DNA of 5,732 nucleotides from Candidatus Bathyarchaeota archaeon (GTDB lineage: Archaea > Thermoproteota > Bathyarchaeia > TCS64). How positions within the stretch are numbered: the first letter of the stretch is position 1; the number at the start of each line of letters is the position of its first letter. A model generated the notes under the pieces. That model was not told where the DNA came from, ran no database searches, and saw only the letters and a list, made by a program, of their open reading frames with translations. This document shows, one piece after another, positions 5,579 through 5,732 of this stretch. Location of the stretch: contig WJIV01000040.1 in assembly GCA_014730055.1 (NCBI GenBank), positions 1-5,732 on the forward strand, written 5' to 3'. A program made the position numbers and the translations under genes.

Positions 5579-5732
5579 TGTCAGCAAAAATGAAGACTGG
5601 CCAGACGGCAGAAATTGCAGGTCCAAAAAAGGCTTTTGTCATCCCAAATCCAAAAGTTGCAGCATCTATGATTAAAAAAGCAGAGAGACCTTTACTAGTT
5701 ATTGGTTCTGAATCAACTGAAATAAAAACTAA
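5578..5732 (+). CDS. cdhB: Acetyl-CoA decarbonylase/synthase epsilon subunit, 3' truncated by window edge
   Basis: The first 51 residues of CdhB, the small subunit bound to CdhA in the CODH component. Family members are about 165-190 residues, so roughly two thirds lie beyond the window. Seen: a short polar N-terminus, then IAGPKKA (residues 13-19), a PNPKVAASMIKKAERPLLVIG stretch (23-43) typical of the family, with the RPLLVIG strand opening the Rossmann-like fold. Proposed family roles are stabilising CdhA or binding a flavin; the catalytic metals are all in CdhA. The ATG overlaps the cdhA TAA (TAATG), so translation is coupled. The usual cdhA-cdhB order suggests that cdhC, cdhD or cdhE may follow, but this cannot be seen. 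Confidence 0.92.
   Translation, partial: MSAKMKTGQTAEIAGPKKAFVIPNPKVAASMIKKAERPLLVIGSESTEIKT

Noticed and set aside
1..5732. Mobile elements, tRNA genes, riboswitches, CRISPR repeats
   Set aside because: The window is almost fully covered by coding genes; no transposase, cloverleaf, regular spaced repeat or long structured leader was seen.

Overview
The window reads as archaeal DNA of moderately low G+C, from an organism with a Wood-Ljungdahl type C1 pathway. The main evidence is an archaeal-type carbon monoxide dehydrogenase subunit (CdhA, acetyl-CoA decarbonylase/synthase alpha) followed directly by the start of the epsilon subunit gene cdhB. TATA-like elements, GGAG-type ribosome sites, a TTG start on cdhA, frequent AGA/AGG and ATA codons, and an AfpA-type archaeoflavoprotein agree with this. 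I cannot fix the lineage. An archaeon that pairs Cdh with a bacterial-type MetF/MetV reductase would fit ANME-1/Syntrophoarchaeum-like lineages, Asgard archaea or Bathyarchaeia.

Layout. Bases 3-362 (+) hold the 3' end of a RidA/YjgF-family gene. Bases 403-1523 (+) hold two translationally coupled flavoproteins: an Isf-type iron-sulfur flavoprotein and an AfpA-like flavoprotein whose ATGA start overlaps the Isf stop. These run head-on, with 1 bp between stop codons, into metV, which is on the minus strand with metF (metF-metV, 3087 to 1525; zero spacing between the two genes). Bases 3088-3232 form a compact divergent promoter region. From 3233 (+) runs full-length cdhA, then cdhB, which overlaps the cdhA stop by 1 bp (TAATG) and is cut by the window end.

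How they fit together. CdhA/CdhB form the CO dehydrogenase part of the acetyl-CoA decarbonylase/synthase complex and exchange electrons with ferredoxin. MetF with MetV would make or oxidise the methyl group (methylene- to methyl-tetrahydrofolate, or possibly the methanopterin analogue), so metFV and cdhA supply the methyl and carbonyl branches from one shared promoter region. Isf and AfpA families are ferredoxin-linked flavoproteins in archaea, so they are plausible electron carriers between the two branches; this last link is inference. Nothing here is obviously mobile, and no RNA gene, CRISPR array or insertion sequence was seen. The most interesting aspect is the combination: archaeal CODH, acetogen-type MetFV and a dedicated flavoprotein pair packed into under 6 kb.
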